Shown one piece after another: positions 23,852-32,929 of a stretch of DNA of 64,000 nucleotides (within the stretch, counting starts at the first letter, position 1; each line of letters starts with the position of its first letter). The DNA lies in assembly GCA_947572385.1 (NCBI GenBank), contig CANPBX010000005.1:1-64000 (forward strand). The letters run 5' to 3'. Under the pieces are notes generated by a model. The model had not been told where the DNA came from. It worked only from the letters and a program-made list of their open reading frames with translations, and made no database searches. This stretch comes from an uncultured Clostridia bacterium. GTDB taxonomy: Bacteria; Bacillota; Clostridia; Oscillospirales; Acutalibacteraceae. The translations under genes were made by a program, and so were the position numbers.

Positions 23852-25636
23852 ATGCTCAAAAACATGAAGGTCAAGATGAGCCTCATTATGGGGTTCGGAG
23901 TCACAGTCCTGGTCAGCGTTCTTATCGTTATTATATCGCTGGTCATCATGAATGTGCAGTCATCAAGTTATCAGGGGATCATCAACACTGAAGTCCGAGG
24001 AAGCGCACTTGTGAGGACCTGCCGTCTTCAGGTCAATATGGCGGCGCGTTATCTGCGGGACGTAGTTTTAGACCCTGAAGGTGAGAACGCACAGAAGTCC
24101 GCAACTAAGACTACCGAGAGCCTTACACCCCTCAGCGATTATATCACAGAGCTGAGAGGGCTGAAAATACTGGAAGGGTCTACGCTCATAGACGACTACA
24201 TATCTGCAGTTGAGGTCTGGGGCAATGCAGTACCGGGGATCATGGAGACTGCCCTGGGCGGAGACCAGGAGGCAGCCATCACCATGCTCCAGAATGAGTG
24301 TACACCCGCGCTCACCAAGGTCGATGAGGTTGCCAACTCCCTGCAGGCTGCTATCACTGCTGAGCAGGATAATATTGTCACAAGGCAGGAAAACCTGGTT
24401 ACGATTTCAATTATAGGTATAATTGCCGCGCTGGTTCTGGGAACGGTCCTTGTGATGCTGCTGGAGCTGCGCATTATCAAGAGCATCACTGGTCCTGTGG
24501 AAGAGGTCCGCACTGCTCTGATCGGCTACAGCGAGGGCAAGCTGGATATTCCGGTCCACTTTGAGAGCAAAAACGAACTGGGTGATATGTGCCACGCCCT
24601 GCGCACCAGCCAGGCCGTTCTGAGTGATGTTATCACCGATACGAACCGTCTGCTTGAGGCCATGGCTGAAGGTGATTTCGATGTCCGTACCCGCGTTGAG
24701 GAGTCCTTTGTTGGTGAGCTGACCGGCCTGCTTAAGTCCATCCGCGGGATAAACCGCAGCCTGTCTGCCACTCTGCTTCAGATACAGTCTTCTGCCGACC
24801 AGGTATCTTCCGGCGCGGACCAGGTCTCCAACAGCGCACAGACTCTGGCCCAGGGAGCTACTCAGCAGGCCAGCGCTGTGGAGGAGCTGTCCGCTACGAT
24901 CACCGAGATCGCCCAGGGCGCCGAGGAAGGCGTTTCCCTGGCACGGGATTCCAGCCAGCTGTCTAACGACGCTTCCGCTCAGATCACCGTGTGCAGCGAC
25001 CTGATGCAGAGCACCGTCGGCGCTATGAACGATATCAAGGCCGCTGCTGAAGAGGTCGGCACCATTATCGATACTATCTCCAACATTGCCTTCCAGACAA
25101 ATATCCTGGCTTTGAACGCCGCAGTTGAGGCTGCCAGGGCAGGAGTTGCCGGCAAGGGATTTGCGGTCGTTGCCGACGAGGTGCGCGTACTGGCATCCAA
25201 GTCTGACGAGGCCAGCCGTGCCACAAAGGAGCGCATTGAGCACGCTATAAGCGCAGTGCAGAAGGGCAGCGAGTATGTGGCTGACGTTTCAGAGGCTCTG
25301 GATAAGACCGTTGGCATGGTAAACGGCGCAGTTGCCAAGATGGGCGATGTGGCTGACACTACTGAGCACCAGGCCGAGTCCATTGAGCAGATTCGCGAGG
25401 GTATCAGCCAGATCTCTGCGGTCGTGCAGAGCAACTCCGCTACCAGTGAGGAGAGCGCTGCCGCCAGCGAGGAGCTGTCCTCTCAGGCTCAGATCATGAA
25501 TCAGCTCATGGCCAAGTTCCGCCTGCGGGATTACAGCGGCGAGGGCCCGATGGTCACCGCTCCTGTGAACACCAGCGGCAGCAGCGTGAGCTCCAGCGAC
25601 AGCTTCAGCGGTGGGGCAGGGTACGACAAGTATTAA
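23852..25636 (+). CDS. Methyl-accepting chemotaxis protein
   Basis: 594 residues from the ATG at 23852 (AAGGAGG at 23838-23844). TM1 is about 12-36, TM2 about 184-206; between them a 4-helix-bundle type sensor (about 37-183) with no recognisable ligand. HAMP (about 207-260) is followed by a second HAMP-like segment (EAMAEGDFDVRTRV). The signalling tip is near 413-440 with IAFQTNILALNAAVEAARAG. The C-terminus is a Ser/Gly-rich tail ending GAGYDKY, lacking a CheR-tethering NWETF motif. It is the only receptor in the window, driven by two consensus promoters, so likely abundant. Confidence 0.95.
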   Translation: MLKNMKVKMSLIMGFGVTVLVSVLIVIISLVIMNVQSSSYQGIINTEVRGSALVRTCRLQVNMAARYLRDVVLDPEGENAQKSATKTTESLTPLSDYITELRGLKILEGSTLIDDYISAVEVWGNAVPGIMETALGGDQEAAITMLQNECTPALTKVDEVANSLQAAITAEQDNIVTRQENLVTISIIGIIAALVLGTVLVMLLELRIIKSITGPVEEVRTALIGYSEGKLDIPVHFESKNELGDMCHALRTSQAVLSDVITDTNRLLEAMAEGDFDVRTRVEESFVGELTGLLKSIRGINRSLSATLLQIQSSADQVSSGADQVSNSAQTLAQGATQQASAVEELSATITEIAQGAEEGVSLARDSSQLSNDASAQITVCSDLMQSTVGAMNDIKAAAEEVGTIIDTISNIAFQTNILALNAAVEAARAGVAGKGFAVVADEVRVLASKSDEASRATKERIEHAISAVQKGSEYVADVSEALDKTVGMVNGAVAKMGDVADTTEHQAESIEQIREGISQISAVVQSNSATSEESAAASEELSSQAQIMNQLMAKFRLRDYSGEGPMVTAPVNTSGSSVSSSDSFSGGAGYDKY

Positions 25637-25670
25637 GGACTTGCCGCAGGCTGCTGTTAAATAGAGAACA

Positions 25671-25710
25671 TAGCCGGACGGCCTATACTTATTGGGCCGT
25701 CCGGTTTCGT
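25671..25710 (+). terminator. Intrinsic terminator after the chemoreceptor gene
   Basis: A perfect 10-bp stem (25674-25683 / 25695-25704) with an 11-base loop, followed by TTTCGTTT. Confidence 0.8.
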
Positions 25711-25727
25711 TTAGAGAGGTGAGGTTC

Positions 25728-27863
25728 ATGATGAAAGAACAGGACTCAGGTGTAGTATTTGCCCTGGACATCGGCACCCGCAGCATTATCGGTATGCTGG
25801 GCCGGGTGGAAAACGGCAGATTTTATGTGACAGCCATAGAGAAAGAGGAGCATGACCGCCGGGCCATGCTTGACGGACAGATCGTGGAGATAGAGCAGGT
25901 GGCCTTAGTAGCCGGAGAGGTCATAAAGAGGCTAGAGGAGAAGTCTGGCATGAAGCTCAGCCGGGTCTGTGTAGCTGCGGCGGGAAGGGCACTTAGATCC
26001 CAAAGCGCCAGCTTCACGCTGAAGTTTGACGAGCTCAGAAAGGCCGACGCGGACCTTATAGGCCAGCTGGAGGCCGGGGCTGTCACCGAAGCCGAGCGGC
26101 TTATAGCCGGGGACAGTGCCGGGCAGGGGCGCTTCTATATGGTGGGATATACCGCTAGGCAGTATGTTCTGGACGGATACCCGATGACAAATCTGATGGA
26201 TCACCGGGGCCAGGTCTTTGAGGCGGACGTAGTCTCGACCTTCCTGCCCAGCGGCGTGGTGGAGAGCCTGTACGCCGTAACTAACCGCCTGGGCCTTGAG
26301 GTCTCCAGCCTGACCCTTGAGCCCATCGCGGCGCTGAATGCGGCTATACCCGCTGACATCCGGCTGCTGAACCTGGTGCTTGTAGATATAGGAGCCGGCA
26401 CCTCGGATATAGCCGTCTGCCGGGAGGGTAGCGTGGTGGGCTACACCATGGCTACTGTGGCTGGAGATGAGATAACCGAGCTGCTAATGCGAAGCCTGTT
26501 GGTGGACTTTAAGACAGGTGAGCGGCTGAAGCTGGCCCTGGGCTCGATGGAACCGATACAGTACCCGGATATCCTGGGTATAAAGCACGAGATAAGCCCG
26601 GCAAACCTTATTGAGGTGATACAGCCTGCCGCCCAGAAGCTGGCAAAGGAGATAGCCGGTCAGATACTTGAGCTCAACGGTGGGGTGCCATCGGCTGTGT
26701 TCCTGGCGGGAGGCGGCAGCAAGCTCCAGGGCCTGACGGCTATGATAGCCAGTGAGCTGGACATGAGCGAGGCAAGGGTGGCCCTGGCAGGAAACCACTT
26801 TGCCAACAGCGCCTTCTCCGACGAATACCAGCTGGCGGACCCGGAGTACGCCACGCCTCTGGGCATTGGGGCCTCGGCAGCGCTGGGGATGATAAATGAC
26901 AGTTATATGGTGACCCTGAACGGCTACCCTGCTAAGCTCTTTCGCAACGGCACATTGAATCTTCGGGATGTGTTGCTGATGAACGGTTTCCACTATGGGG
27001 ATATGATGGGGCGCACTGGCGCTAATCTCAGTTTTACTCTAAACGACCAAAGGGAGTTCCTGCGGGGAATGCCCGGGGTTGAGTCCGGACTGAGCATAAA
27101 CGGTGAGGAGGCCCAGTTCAGCACGGTGGTCCAGGCCGGAGACCGGATAGAGTTTATCCCAGCCAGGGCGGGCCAGCCTGCCACAATGACCCTGGGTGAG
27201 CTGCTTGGCCAGGGATACCCGGGTACAGTCCTGGTAAACGGCCAGCCCCAGCCCATGGAATACTCTATCCATCAGGGGGACGACATTACTGCCGAGGGCG
27301 CTCCAATACCGCCCCGACCCCAGCGGCGCATCAGGCCGGTTGAGTCTCCAAAGCCGCAGAAGAAGGCGCTGCCACCCCCGCTGCTGGAAAAAAAGCTTGA
27401 AAAACAGCCGAAAGCTGCCGAAACAGAGACAAAAGAGGTAAAAACCGAACCTGAGATCAAGCCGGAGCCAGCTCCAGAGCTTGAGGCAAAGTCAAAACCA
27501 AAGGAAGAACCTGAGACAGAGGTGAAGCCTGAGACACAGGCAATTGAAAAGCCGAAGGGATCTCAGGCGAATAAGCGCAGGACTACAAAGGAGGAGCCCC
27601 AGGAGAAGGCCCAGCTTGAGGAGCCGCTGCCAGGACAGCTGAGCTTTGGGGGGCTGCAGGTGGTGCTCAATGGCGCACCCCTGCGCCTGGAGGCAAAGCA
27701 GGGCGGAGGAGACTACTACCTTATGGACCTGCTGGAACGCTCCGGGTTGGACTTTTCAAAACTTGACAGGCCAGTGGAATTGCTTGTAAATGGTGCTGAG
27801 GGCCAGTTCAGCCAGGTGCTGAGGGCTAACGACCAGGTGACGATACGCTATCGGGATGAGTAA
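25728..27863 (+). CDS. FtsA-like actin-family protein with long C-terminal extension
   Basis: 711 residues from ATG 25728 (AGAGGTGAGG upstream). Residues 1-380 form an FtsA-type actin fold: phosphate-1 ALDIGTRSIIGM, phosphate-2 LVDIGAGTSDIAV and adenosine motif FLAGGGSKLQGL, with an SHS2-like insert near 70-190. After the actin fold come small beta-grasp-looking modules (MVTLNGYPAKLF; GLSINGEEAQFSTVVQAGDR; VLVNGQPQPMEYSIHQGDD), a Lys/Glu/Pro-rich linker (about 530-640) and a last VNGAEGQFSQVLRANDQVTI module. The usual C-terminal membrane-targeting helix of FtsA is not apparent. Role in division or in anchoring a surface structure is unclear. Confidence 0.8.
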   Translation: MMKEQDSGVVFALDIGTRSIIGMLGRVENGRFYVTAIEKEEHDRRAMLDGQIVEIEQVALVAGEVIKRLEEKSGMKLSRVCVAAAGRALRSQSASFTLKFDELRKADADLIGQLEAGAVTEAERLIAGDSAGQGRFYMVGYTARQYVLDGYPMTNLMDHRGQVFEADVVSTFLPSGVVESLYAVTNRLGLEVSSLTLEPIAALNAAIPADIRLLNLVLVDIGAGTSDIAVCREGSVVGYTMATVAGDEITELLMRSLLVDFKTGERLKLALGSMEPIQYPDILGIKHEISPANLIEVIQPAAQKLAKEIAGQILELNGGVPSAVFLAGGGSKLQGLTAMIASELDMSEARVALAGNHFANSAFSDEYQLADPEYATPLGIGASAALGMINDSYMVTLNGYPAKLFRNGTLNLRDVLLMNGFHYGDMMGRTGANLSFTLNDQREFLRGMPGVESGLSINGEEAQFSTVVQAGDRIEFIPARAGQPATMTLGELLGQGYPGTVLVNGQPQPMEYSIHQGDDITAEGAPIPPRPQRRIRPVESPKPQKKALPPPLLEKKLEKQPKAAETETKEVKTEPEIKPEPAPELEAKSKPKEEPETEVKPETQAIEKPKGSQANKRRTTKEEPQEKAQLEEPLPGQLSFGGLQVVLNGAPLRLEAKQGGGDYYLMDLLERSGLDFSKLDRPVELLVNGAEGQFSQVLRANDQVTIRYRDE

Positions 27864-27918
27864 TGGATAAAACAAATATATATTATCAAAGTAATAGCCA
27901 TAGGAAAGGAAGATCAGG

Positions 27919-28380
27919 ATGAAATTAGAGAGCCTAGCCTTAGCCGCCTGCACGGTGGCATTGGGGCTTATGCTGGCTGGATGTGGGGGAGGGGGAAACT
28001 CCTCCTCGTCGTCCGTCACACTGGCCCAGGGCTCAGACCCGGCGGTAAACGGAAGCAGCTCCCAGGTAAGCTCCTCGCCCGCAGTGGAAACGGATAAGGG
28101 CGACGAGCTGATGATGATGACTGTAGACGAGGCGCTGTCACGATTCAAGCAGCTGAGCCCTGAGGTACTGGGGCTGCCGGGGGAGGAGATGTCCGAGTAT
28201 GAGATGTACCCCTCGGAGAAAGCGGTGCCGGTTGACGGCATACCCTGCCTGAAAATAATAGTTTATAACGAGAGTAAGTCAGGCACTAATGAGCCAGCAG
28301 GCGCTTTTCTGCTGGCGAGGGACGGCACGGCGCTGTACAAACTGGAGGGCAATCAGGTCACACGGCTTGAGATGAGCTGA
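27919..28380 (+). CDS. Small lipoprotein of unknown function
   Basis: 153 residues. A lipoprotein signal peptide with lipobox LAGC (Cys22) is followed by a Gly/Ser-rich spacer and a compact C-terminal region (about 60-153) with LARDGTALYKLEGNQVTRLE resembling a beta-hairpin end. No family recognised. GGAAAGGA precedes the ATG. 55 bases after the FtsA-like gene, probably co-transcribed with it. Confidence 0.8.
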   Translation: MKLESLALAACTVALGLMLAGCGGGGNSSSSSVTLAQGSDPAVNGSSSQVSSSPAVETDKGDELMMMTVDEALSRFKQLSPEVLGLPGEEMSEYEMYPSEKAVPVDGIPCLKIIVYNESKSGTNEPAGAFLLARDGTALYKLEGNQVTRLEMS

Positions 28381-28513
28381 GTGACCTGCGGAGTCGACAG
28401 GTTTGTGAAAATATTTTACAGAAATCCCTCATACAATTTCCCATGCCCTGACAGCCCCGAGTTTAGGGGGCGGTGGGTGTAAAGTTTTCCAAATTAAAAA
28501 TACTGTATGGGAC

Positions 28514-28542
28514 TTGAAGTTCAAACAAAAATATGATATACT
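28514..28542 (+). promoter_or_regulatory. Main sigma-A promoter of the fla/che superoperon
   Basis: TTGAAG (28514-28519), 17 bases, TATACT (28537-28542), about 55 bases before flgB. Confidence 0.7.
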
Positions 28543-28599
28543 ACATCAGATAGATTTTACAATAGGGAAGAATTTCGAGAAGACTCAGGAGGGGACCCT

Positions 28600-28989
28600 A
28601 TGGAAGGTATAACCAACAATAGTATGCGCATGATGGAGCGGTCCATGGAATTTCTCTGGACCAAGCAGACGGCGCTGCTGGACAATATCTCCAATGCGGA
28701 GACGCCAAACTACCGGGCAAAGCTCGTTACCTTTGAGGAGGACTTTCAGCGCCAGCTGGAGGCAGCGGACCACGGGCGCAACAAGATCACAAAGCGCACC
28801 ATGCGGGAGACCATCGAGAACGCGTCCTGGGAGGTCCAGAAGCTCGATGAGATCACCCGCCGCGACGAAAACGGCGTAAACGTTACTGAGCAGATGACCG
28901 AGCTCGTGCGCAACGCCTACCAGATGCAGTACGTCTTCCAAAGTCTCACCAGCGACATCACAGCCCTGCGCACAGCTATAAGCGGCTAA
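28600..28989 (+). CDS. flgB: Flagellar rod protein FlgB
   Basis: 129 residues with the rod-protein N-terminus (LLDNISNAETPNYRAKLVTF) and the C-terminal helix (VTEQMTELVRNAYQMQYVFQ). FlgB is a proximal rod subunit. First gene of the superoperon, as in B. subtilis. AGGAGGGG upstream. A short palindromic repeat follows. Confidence 0.96.
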   Translation: MEGITNNSMRMMERSMEFLWTKQTALLDNISNAETPNYRAKLVTFEEDFQRQLEAADHGRNKITKRTMRETIENASWEVQKLDEITRRDENGVNVTEQMTELVRNAYQMQYVFQSLTSDITALRTAISG

Positions 28990-29043
28990 AAAGCTTCATC
29001 CACCTTTACAAAGGTGGCAGGGTTTCATGGACAGCGCCCATGA
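28988..29043. repeat. Interspersed palindromic repeat, copy A (flgB-flgC spacer)
   Basis: Hairpin 1: 8-bp arms CCACCTTT / AAAGGTGG (29000-29007 / 29010-29017). Hairpin 2: TCATGG / CCATGA (29025-29030 / 29038-29043). The layout and the core CTTTACAAAGG match copy B at 32805. Confidence 0.65.
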
Positions 29044-29103
29044 GGCCTCAAACGCGCAGGCAAAGTCAGCGCGGCAAACCAACAGAAAGGCAGTGCACAA
29101 AAC

Positions 29104-29565
29104 ATGGCATTCCTAGGCACAATAAACATCGTAGGCTCCGGCCTGACCGCCCAGCAGCTACGCCTGGACGTGATTTCCGAAAACATTACAAACCTGAGCA
29201 CGACCCGCACTGAAAACGGCGAAGGCCCCTACCGTCGCAAAATGGTAGTATTCGAGGCAGAGGGTGGCCGCGACACCTTCCGCCAGGCCATGGCAAACGC
29301 CGCAGTGGGAGCCTCAAACAGAGGGGCAGAAAAGGCTGGTGGTGTAAAGGTCACCGATATCGTAGAGGACCAGAGCGACTTCCCGATCAGCTACGACCCG
29401 ACACACCCTGACGCGAACGAGCAAGGCTACCTTGAAATGCCCAACGTAATACTCGTCAAGGAGATCACCGATGCCATGGCTGCTACCCAGGCATACTCAG
29501 CCAACGTGACGGCATTCTCCACATTAAAGACAGTTATTGCCAGAGGGCTGGAGCTGGGCAAGTAA
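29104..29565 (+). CDS. flgC: Flagellar rod protein FlgC
   Basis: 153 residues. N-terminal LTAQQLRLDVISENITNLST, middle YRRKMVVFEA and GVKVTDIVEDQSDF, C-terminal MAATQAYSANVTAFSTLKTV: all standard FlgC features. Proximal rod subunit next to FlgB and FliE. Codon use is slightly more AT-rich than its neighbours. Confidence 0.96.
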   Translation: MAFLGTINIVGSGLTAQQLRLDVISENITNLSTTRTENGEGPYRRKMVVFEAEGGRDTFRQAMANAAVGASNRGAEKAGGVKVTDIVEDQSDFPISYDPTHPDANEQGYLEMPNVILVKEITDAMAATQAYSANVTAFSTLKTVIARGLELGK

Positions 29566-29641
29566 GGACGGCTGAGCTTTTTGAATGAAAATCAGAAGAG
29601 AAAAAACTTGAATATTGTATAAATTTGGGCTTGCCAAGACC

Positions 29642-29670
29642 TTGCATTGGTGAGTCCAAAGGGTTATAAT
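29642..29670 (+). promoter_or_regulatory. Internal sigma-A promoter between flgC and fliE
   Basis: TTGCAT (29642-29647), 17 bases, TATAAT (29665-29670), 53 bases before the fliE ATG. Confidence 0.6.
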
Positions 29671-29722
29671 ATAATTGCCTGAATACACAAATACACAAGG
29701 GACCATACAGGAGGCTTGTTTT

Positions 29723-30022
29723 ATGCTTATAAATGAGATTACCCCTTTGACCCCGCTATGGGGGGACGAAAAGCCCGAGGCCGCCAAAGGGGCCGGCTTT
29801 GAGAATATGTTCGGGGGAATTTTCCGCTCTGCCATAGATAATGTGAAGGAGACCGACGCAGATAAGACCCAGCTGCAGTACCTGATGGCAACGGGCCAGC
29901 TGGATAACCCTGCGGAGCTCTCCCTGGCGAGCTCAAAATATGAGATGTCCGTGAGCCTCTTGGTGCAGCTGCGCAACCGCGCCGTTGAGGCATATAACGA
30001 GATAATGCGCATCAGCCTGTAA
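29723..30022 (+). CDS. fliE: Hook-basal body adaptor FliE
   Basis: 99 residues from ATG 29723 (CAGGAGG upstream); an in-frame TTG at 29675 has no ribosome site. The C-terminal half has the FliE signature: LSLASSKYEMSVSLLVQLRN and AYNEIMRISL. FliE joins the MS ring (FliF) to the rod. Sits before fliF as usual. Confidence 0.93.
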   Translation: MLINEITPLTPLWGDEKPEAAKGAGFENMFGGIFRSAIDNVKETDADKTQLQYLMATGQLDNPAELSLASSKYEMSVSLLVQLRNRAVEAYNEIMRISL

Positions 30023-30066
30023 AGCTGGAAAATCACCCGCTGCCGGGCTGAGGAGGTCACGGAAAA

Positions 30067-31692
30067 TTGGAAGAAAAGGCAAAAGATATATGGCAAAAGG
30101 TTAAGGGGACCGTTGGCGGCCTGAGCAAGACCGTGAAGGGTATTATCATCGCGGGCATTGTTATCACATTGGTAGTGATTGCCATAGTGCTGGCGAACGG
30201 CTCCAAGACGGAATACAGAGAGCTCTTCACCGGGCTGACCGATGACGACATGGCGAAGGTATGCGCCTATCTGAATGAGAACCAGGCCACCTTTGAGGTC
30301 AAGGGTGAGAACACGATTATGGTGCCCGCAGACCAGGAGGCAAAGCTGAAGGCCGGGGTCATCGCCGGGGGATACCTTACCTCCGGGTCGGGCTATTCGC
30401 TGTATCTTGACAATATCAGTTCCCTGTCTACAGAGTCGGACCGGGCACAGCTGAATCTATATCAGCTGCAAGACAGGCTGGAGGAGACTATCCGCAATTT
30501 TGTAGGCGTACACGACGCCACAGTGAACATCGCCCTGGGCGAGGACCGCAGGTACGTGCTCAGCCAGGAGAATACTATTGAGGCCAGCGCCTCGGTGGTG
30601 GTGACGATGGCTGACGAGGCCCCTATAAACGCAAAGCTGGCTGAGTCGATACGCAACACGGTGGGTTATGCCGTGAAGGGCCTTATTATCGATAATGTGG
30701 ACATCAGGGATTCCCTGGGAAATCACTATGACGGCACAGACGGCGGGGACATAAGCGATGTTGCCGCCAAGCGTATGGAGATAGAGGATTCCGTGAATAA
30801 GCGCCTGACAAAGCAGGTGCTTGGCGTGCTGGAGCCGATTTATGGCGTGGGAAATGTAACTGTCGCGGTAAATACCACCGTGAGCATGAGCAGCGAGTTC
30901 TCGGAGAGCACCAAGTACGATCAGCCGGACTGGGCAAAGGAGAATGCCGACGGCGAGGGCATAATCGGCCGCATGGAGTGGAACGGCTTTATCGGCTACG
31001 GAGATGAAGCCGAAGGCGGCACGGTTGGCACTGAGACTAATGCTGATTTGAACGAGTATGTTCAGAATCCTGACTTGAACGGCAATGAGCAGGAGCTGCG
31101 GGCCAGCGGAAAGAAGGAATTTAACAACGACAAGACCGTTACCCAGTCCCAGCGTATGGCTGGATATATTGAGGATGTGACGGTGTCTGTGACTATAAAC
31201 AGCAACGTGTCAAACCAGGTGTCTATAGACGCGCTGGTGGACCATGTTGCAAATGCTGTCGGCCTTACAGGGGCTAATGATGCGGATAAGATATCCGTAC
31301 TGACGGCACCCTTCTGGGCGCCGCAGCCTGACGACGAGAAGACAGATGTCCCGCCAATACCGAATATATTTATGGATGTGCCGCTTTGGGTGTACTTAGC
31401 GCTGCTTGCCGGACTGTTCCTGTTCATGACGCTCTTCGTTGTGTTTGTGCTTTTGGGACGGCGGCGTACTAGGGGACAGGTACAGTTGGAGCCCGCGGTG
31501 GATGTTGTACCGGAGCTTGAATCCATAGTTGAGGAGATCCCGGAGCCTGCCGGAGCTGACATTATGGATGTACATACAGAAAAGAGCATGGAGCTGCGCC
31601 GCAGCGTGCGCGAGCTGGCCGAGAACAACCCTGAGATTGCTGCTCAGGCCATTAAGGCGCTGCTGAGGGGAGATGAAGAAGCCAATGCCTGA
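30067..31692 (+). CDS. fliF: MS-ring protein FliF
   Basis: 541 residues with a TTG start after AGGAGGT. TM1 about 23-45, TM2 about 440-465. Between them are the ring-building motifs: YLTSGSGYSLYLDN, RLEETIRNFVGVHDATVNIA and AVNTTVSMSSEFSEST. The C-terminal tail (REL AENNPEIAAQAIKALL) binds FliG. The region near 305-350 is a loop of less conserved sequence. It overlaps fliG by 20 bases. Confidence 0.96.
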   Translation: MEEKAKDIWQKVKGTVGGLSKTVKGIIIAGIVITLVVIAIVLANGSKTEYRELFTGLTDDDMAKVCAYLNENQATFEVKGENTIMVPADQEAKLKAGVIAGGYLTSGSGYSLYLDNISSLSTESDRAQLNLYQLQDRLEETIRNFVGVHDATVNIALGEDRRYVLSQENTIEASASVVVTMADEAPINAKLAESIRNTVGYAVKGLIIDNVDIRDSLGNHYDGTDGGDISDVAAKRMEIEDSVNKRLTKQVLGVLEPIYGVGNVTVAVNTTVSMSSEFSESTKYDQPDWAKENADGEGIIGRMEWNGFIGYGDEAEGGTVGTETNADLNEYVQNPDLNGNEQELRASGKKEFNNDKTVTQSQRMAGYIEDVTVSVTINSNVSNQVSIDALVDHVANAVGLTGANDADKISVLTAPFWAPQPDDEKTDVPPIPNIFMDVPLWVYLALLAGLFLFMTLFVVFVLLGRRRTRGQVQLEPAVDVVPELESIVEEIPEPAGADIMDVHTEKSMELRRSVRELAENNPEIAAQAIKALLRGDEEANA

Positions 31693-32803
31693 TAAGGTGA
31701 AGACTGAGAAGCCCAAAAAGCTGAAGAAGGGGGAGCAGCCCTCTGAGGAGCCGGCCGCAGAAACGCCTGCGGAGCCGGCAATACCGCCGGGGGTATCCCT
31801 GCTGGACGCCATGAGCGGAGCTCAGAAGGCGGCGGCGGTGATAGTTTCCCTGGGTGTAGACAAGGCGTCACAGCTATACCAGTATATGGACCCCGAGGAC
31901 GTGGAGATGATAACTCTGGAGGTAGCCAAGCTCGGCTATCTCGATGCGGATGCCACTGAGGCGGTGCTGAACGAATATTACCAGATGTGCATGACAAACA
32001 AGGCCGTTACAGAGGGCGGCCTTGAGTACGCGCGGACTGTTTTGGAGAAGGCGTTCGGAGCCCAGACCGCCAACGAGCTGCTGGGCAAGGTGACAAAGTC
32101 CCTGAAGAACAGGGAGTTTGCCTTTATGAACAAGGCTGGTGAGAAGGATCTGTTCACAGCCCTGCAGAACGAGAGGCCCCAGACTATCGCGCTGGTCCTC
32201 TCATACATAGAGCCGGACAAGGCGGCCGCTGTAATAGCCCAGCTTGAGCCGGATGCGCAGATAAAGGTGGTGGAGCGCATTGCCATGATGGACAGCGCCT
32301 CGCCTGCCGCAGTTAAGATAATAGAAAACGAGATGAGCAATAAGTTTGCAAATATCTTCAGCAGCAGCAATGTTCAGGTGGGCGGCATAGACTTCGTAGC
32401 CGACGTGATGAACAACGTGGACCGTGTCAGCGAGAAGAGCATTTTCGACGGCCTTACCATGTACGACGCGACTCTTGCCGACGAGATCCGCAAGCGTATG
32501 TTCGTCTTCGAGGATATCCTTACCATGGACGACCGCTCGGTGCAGCGCTTTGTGCGTGACTGCGACACCCACGACCTGGTGCTGGCGCTCAAGTCCGCGA
32601 CGGCGGAGCTGTCCAACAAGCTCTACAAGAACATGTCCACCCGTATGGCCGAGAGCATCAGGGACGACCTGGAGATCACCACCAATGTGCGCATGAAGGA
32701 CGTGGACGACGCCCAGCAGCGCATTGTGGGGATCATCCGCGACCTGGAGGCCAAGAACGAGATCATCATCCTCAAGGGCGGCAAGGACGATATTATCGCG
32801 TGA
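31673..32803 (+). CDS. fliG: Flagellar switch protein FliG
   Basis: 376 residues. A Lys/Glu/Pro-rich N-terminal extension (1-43) precedes the normal start of the fold (LLDAMSGAQKAAAVIVSLGV). The middle has EHPQ-like NERPQTIALVLSYIEPDKAA, and the C-terminal domain has charged torque helix residues (RKRMFVFEDILTMDDRSVQR). It binds FliF, FliM and the stator. An alternative ATG at 31685 exists but lacks a better ribosome site. Overlaps fliF. Confidence 0.96.
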   Translation: MKKPMPDKVKTEKPKKLKKGEQPSEEPAAETPAEPAIPPGVSLLDAMSGAQKAAAVIVSLGVDKASQLYQYMDPEDVEMITLEVAKLGYLDADATEAVLNEYYQMCMTNKAVTEGGLEYARTVLEKAFGAQTANELLGKVTKSLKNREFAFMNKAGEKDLFTALQNERPQTIALVLSYIEPDKAAAVIAQLEPDAQIKVVERIAMMDSASPAAVKIIENEMSNKFANIFSSSNVQVGGIDFVADVMNNVDRVSEKSIFDGLTMYDATLADEIRKRMFVFEDILTMDDRSVQRFVRDCDTHDLVLALKSATAELSNKLYKNMSTRMAESIRDDLEITTNVRMKDVDDAQQRIVGIIRDLEAKNEIIILKGGKDDIIA

Positions 32804-32804
32804 T

Positions 32805-32857
32805 CAAAAGCTCCGCCAGCCTTTACAAAGGCTGCAAGGTGTGGGACAGAGTCCCAC
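32805..32857. repeat. Interspersed palindromic repeat, copy B (fliG-fliH spacer)
   Basis: Hairpin 1: CAGCCTTT / AAAGGCTG around AC (32817-32824 / 32827-32834). Hairpin 2: GTGGGAC-AGA-GTCCCAC (32841-32857), 7 bp. Same arrangement as copy A with changed but still paired bases. Confidence 0.7.
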
Positions 32858-32929
32858 GTCCCTGCAGGTGCGAAGCTGCCTGAAAAATAAACACACACTA
32901 CAACTTCAAGCATAAAGGAGGTCTTCTGT

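Noticed and set aside
28480..28487. A perfect TAAAGTTT before flgB
   Set aside because: No matching -10 at the required distance; the sigma-A promoter at 28514-28542 explains the start better.
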